Source: Paramesorhizobium sp049065735 (lineage in GTDB: Bacteria; Pseudomonadota; Alphaproteobacteria; Rhizobiales; Rhizobiaceae). Taken from it: a DNA stretch of 64,000 nt. Where the stretch lies: contig NZ_JBAKHD010000002.1 of the NCBI RefSeq assembly GCF_049065735.1, positions 310,001-374,000 of the forward strand, written 5' to 3'. The position numbers were made by a program, and so were the translations under genes. Shown here piece after piece: positions 62,829 to 64,000 of the stretch (position 1 is its first letter; the number at the start of each line of letters is the position of its first letter). The notes under the pieces are model-generated. The model ran no database searches, was not told the DNA's origin, and saw nothing but the letters and a program-made list of their open reading frames with translations.

Positions 62829-63230
62829 ATGATCGGACTCGTGCTTGTGACGCACGGAAAGCTGGCCGAGGAGTTTCACCATGCGGTCGAGCATGTCGTC
62901 GGTCCGCAGGAGAATTTCGAAACGGTTTGCATCGGCGCGGAAGACGACATGGAACAGCGTCGCCGCGATATCGTCGATGCCATCGAGCGCGCCGAGAAGG
63001 GGCACGGCGTCATCATCCTGACCGATATGTTCGGCGGCACGCCGTCCAATCTCGCCATTTCGGTGATGAAGCCGGGCAAGGTCGAGGTCATCGCAGGCGT
63101 CAACCTGCCCATGCTGATCAAGCTTTCCAGCGTGCGCGTGGCCGGGGAGATGCAGGCGGCCTTGCGCGAAGCGCAGGAAGCAGGCCGCAAATATATCAAT
63201 GTCGCAAGCCAGGTTCTGACGGGGAAATAA
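62829..63230 (+). CDS. ptsM: PTS system EIIA component, mannose/regulatory type
   Basis: A 133-residue EIIA of the mannose family. The phosphoacceptor His9 is in GLVLVTHGKLAEEF, and GVIILTDMFGGTPSNLAIS is the family core. No EIIB/C/D permease genes follow, so this is part of the incomplete regulatory PTS of alphaproteobacteria, in which phosphate flows to EIIA without sugar transport. ATG 62829 follows GGGAGCAATTAAAGA. It ends 3 bp before the HPr gene. The role is regulatory; output targets are not visible in the window. Confidence 0.93.
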   Translation: MIGLVLVTHGKLAEEFHHAVEHVVGPQENFETVCIGAEDDMEQRRRDIVDAIERAEKGHGVIILTDMFGGTPSNLAISVMKPGKVEVIAGVNLPMLIKLSSVRVAGEMQAALREAQEAGRKYINVASQVLTGK

Positions 63231-63233
63231 TCC

Positions 63234-63548
63234 ATGCGCGCCAGCGTCACCCTTACCGGCGAATATGATCCCAAAACCGCGATTTCCCGCGCCCTCGAGA
63301 TCGTCAACAAGCGCGGCCTCCATGCCCGCGCCTCGGCGAAATTCGTCCAGCTCGTCGACGGCTATGATGCGCATGTGCGGGTCGAGAAGGATGGCGTCAC
63401 GGTCGGGGGCACCTCGATCATGGGTTTGATGATGCTCGCCGCCTCCCCCGGCTGCTGCATCAATGTCAGCGCCTCGGGGCGCCAGGCGAAAGAAGTGCTC
63501 GACGCGCTGGCCGAGCTGATCGCCAACAAATTCGGCGAAGAGTGCTGA
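63234..63548 (+). CDS. ptsH: HPr phosphocarrier protein
   Basis: A 104-residue HPr, the phosphotransfer protein of the regulatory PTS. The active His30 is in IVNKRGLHARASAKF, and the regulatory Ser that HPrK modifies lies in VGGTSIMGLMML (about Ser61). HPr has an N-terminal extension of about 15 residues compared with E. coli (88 residues). The gene lies 3 bp after the EIIA gene. It is the likely substrate of the short HPrK encoded 640 bp upstream, linking carbon status to the nearby BvrRS system (inference). Confidence 0.94.
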   Translation: MRASVTLTGEYDPKTAISRALEIVNKRGLHARASAKFVQLVDGYDAHVRVEKDGVTVGGTSIMGLMMLAASPGCCINVSASGRQAKEVLDALAELIANKFGEEC

Positions 63549-63565
63549 GCGTTCCTCCATCGATT

Positions 63566-64000
63566 ATGAGCCTCACCGATCCTGTGGCGGTTTTCGATGC
63601 CGGGATCGGCAGTTATGCATTGGTCGATCTGATAAGGCGTGAGCTGCCCCAGCGCGACATCATCTATTTCGCCGACCGCGCGCGCTTTCCTTATGGCGCA
63701 AAATCGCACGATGAATTGATGTCGATCATGCGCGGCACCATCCAATATCTGACCGGGCTCGGCGCAGGTGCCATCGTTCTGGCTTCCAACGCGCCGTCGA
63801 TTATGGTGCTCGATGAATTGAAAAGCGAATTCGACGTGCCCATTCATGGCGTAGCCCCGCCCCTCCGCGAGGCGCTGGCCTTAAGCCGGAGCGGCGAAAT
63901 AGTGATCATGGGCGTCCGGTCGATGATCGAGAGCGCGGAACTGACAGCATTCGTGCGCGCCAATGCGCCCTGCCCTGAAAAGGTGACGCTCATCAATGCA
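63566..64000 (+). CDS. Aspartate/glutamate racemase-like protein, 3' end outside the window
   Basis: An open frame from ATG 63566 to the window edge (145 codons), 17 bp after ptsH. The sequence aligns by eye with glutamate racemase (MurI): VAVFDAGIGSYALVDLI resembles the D-S-G-x-G-G-L block, IYFADRARFPYGAKSHDEL matches G-D-x-x-R-x-P-Y-G-x-K-S, and IVLASNAPSIMVLDEL occupies the A-C-N-T-A position. The catalytic Cys is replaced by Ser (ASNAPS). The second catalytic Cys would lie beyond the window. In related genomes I recall ahcY after ptsH, so this neighbour is unusual. It may be a non-racemase homologue or an inactive one. Confidence 0.72.
   Translation, partial: MSLTDPVAVFDAGIGSYALVDLIRRELPQRDIIYFADRARFPYGAKSHDELMSIMRGTIQYLTGLGAGAIVLASNAPSIMVLDELKSEFDVPIHGVAPPLREALALSRSGEIVIMGVRSMIESAELTAFVRANAPCPEKVTLINA

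Overview
The window is a dense, GC-rich (roughly 60% or more by eye) bacterial chromosome segment. Gene content points to an alphaproteobacterium of the order Rhizobiales, most likely Brucellaceae or a near relative. The main evidence is the block pckA / bvrR-bvrS (chvI-chvG) / short hprK / EIIA-Man / HPr, the order trpF-trpB-(hypothetical)-trpA-accD-folC, a rhizobial PmtA-type phosphatidylethanolamine methyltransferase beside dnaJ, and GGAAC-N16-CGTT type (EcfG-like) promoters. Genus is an inference from memory of gene order and was not checked against any database.

Layout. 1-2.9 kb (minus strand): histidine phosphatase fragment, FMN reductase, pmtA and dnaJ. 3.4-6.1 kb: a small exported protein, then a CoA-transferase coupled to a solute-binding-protein homologue with no signal peptide. 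6.7-10.7 kb: an osmF-yehYXW type osmolyte ABC importer. 10.9-13.9 kb: aldo/keto reductase with a divergent LysR regulator, and a Gfo/Idh/MocA oxidoreductase. 14.0-16.1 kb: dnaK behind a clear sigma-32 promoter, about 11 kb from dnaJ and on the opposite strand. 16.4-18.4 kb: orphan HigA-like antitoxin, acyltransferase and cupin. 18.4-24.8 kb: xylose locus (xylA-xylR on minus, xylF-xylH-xylG on plus). 25.0-30.9 kb: a second sugar operon with a TIM-barrel isomerase, an oxidoreductase and an ABC importer. 31-33.4 kb: small stress-type proteins, two of them behind EcfG-like promoters. 33.5-36.1 kb: arginase and ornithine cyclodeaminase with a divergent Lrp regulator. 36.2-39.7 kb: sitABCD metal importer. 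39.7-46.6 kb: ada, pheT-pheS, rplT-rpmI, an ICMT-like membrane methyltransferase and infC. 46.9-50.9 kb: alpha/beta hydrolase, BenE-like transporter, DUF2852 protein, YgjP-like metallopeptidase and YdcF-like protein. 50.9-56.4 kb: trp/acc/fol operon. 56.5-59.2 kb (minus): alkB, arfB and pckA. 59.5-64 kb: BvrRS, the incomplete PTS, and the start of a racemase-like gene that runs off the window.

The genes are mostly housekeeping and nutrient acquisition. Xylose is imported by XylFGH and isomerised by XylA under a ROK repressor. Arginine is degraded through ornithine to proline under an Lrp-type regulator. The right end links gluconeogenesis (pckA), an envelope/acid-sensing two-component system and a regulatory PTS that lacks any sugar permease.

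Intergenic space is decorated by at least three families of palindromic repeats. One (about 200 bp, 46-bp inverted arms, homologous core) occurs twice in opposite orientation, and both copies abut a stop codon. I saw no rRNA, tRNA, CRISPR array, prophage or transposase gene.
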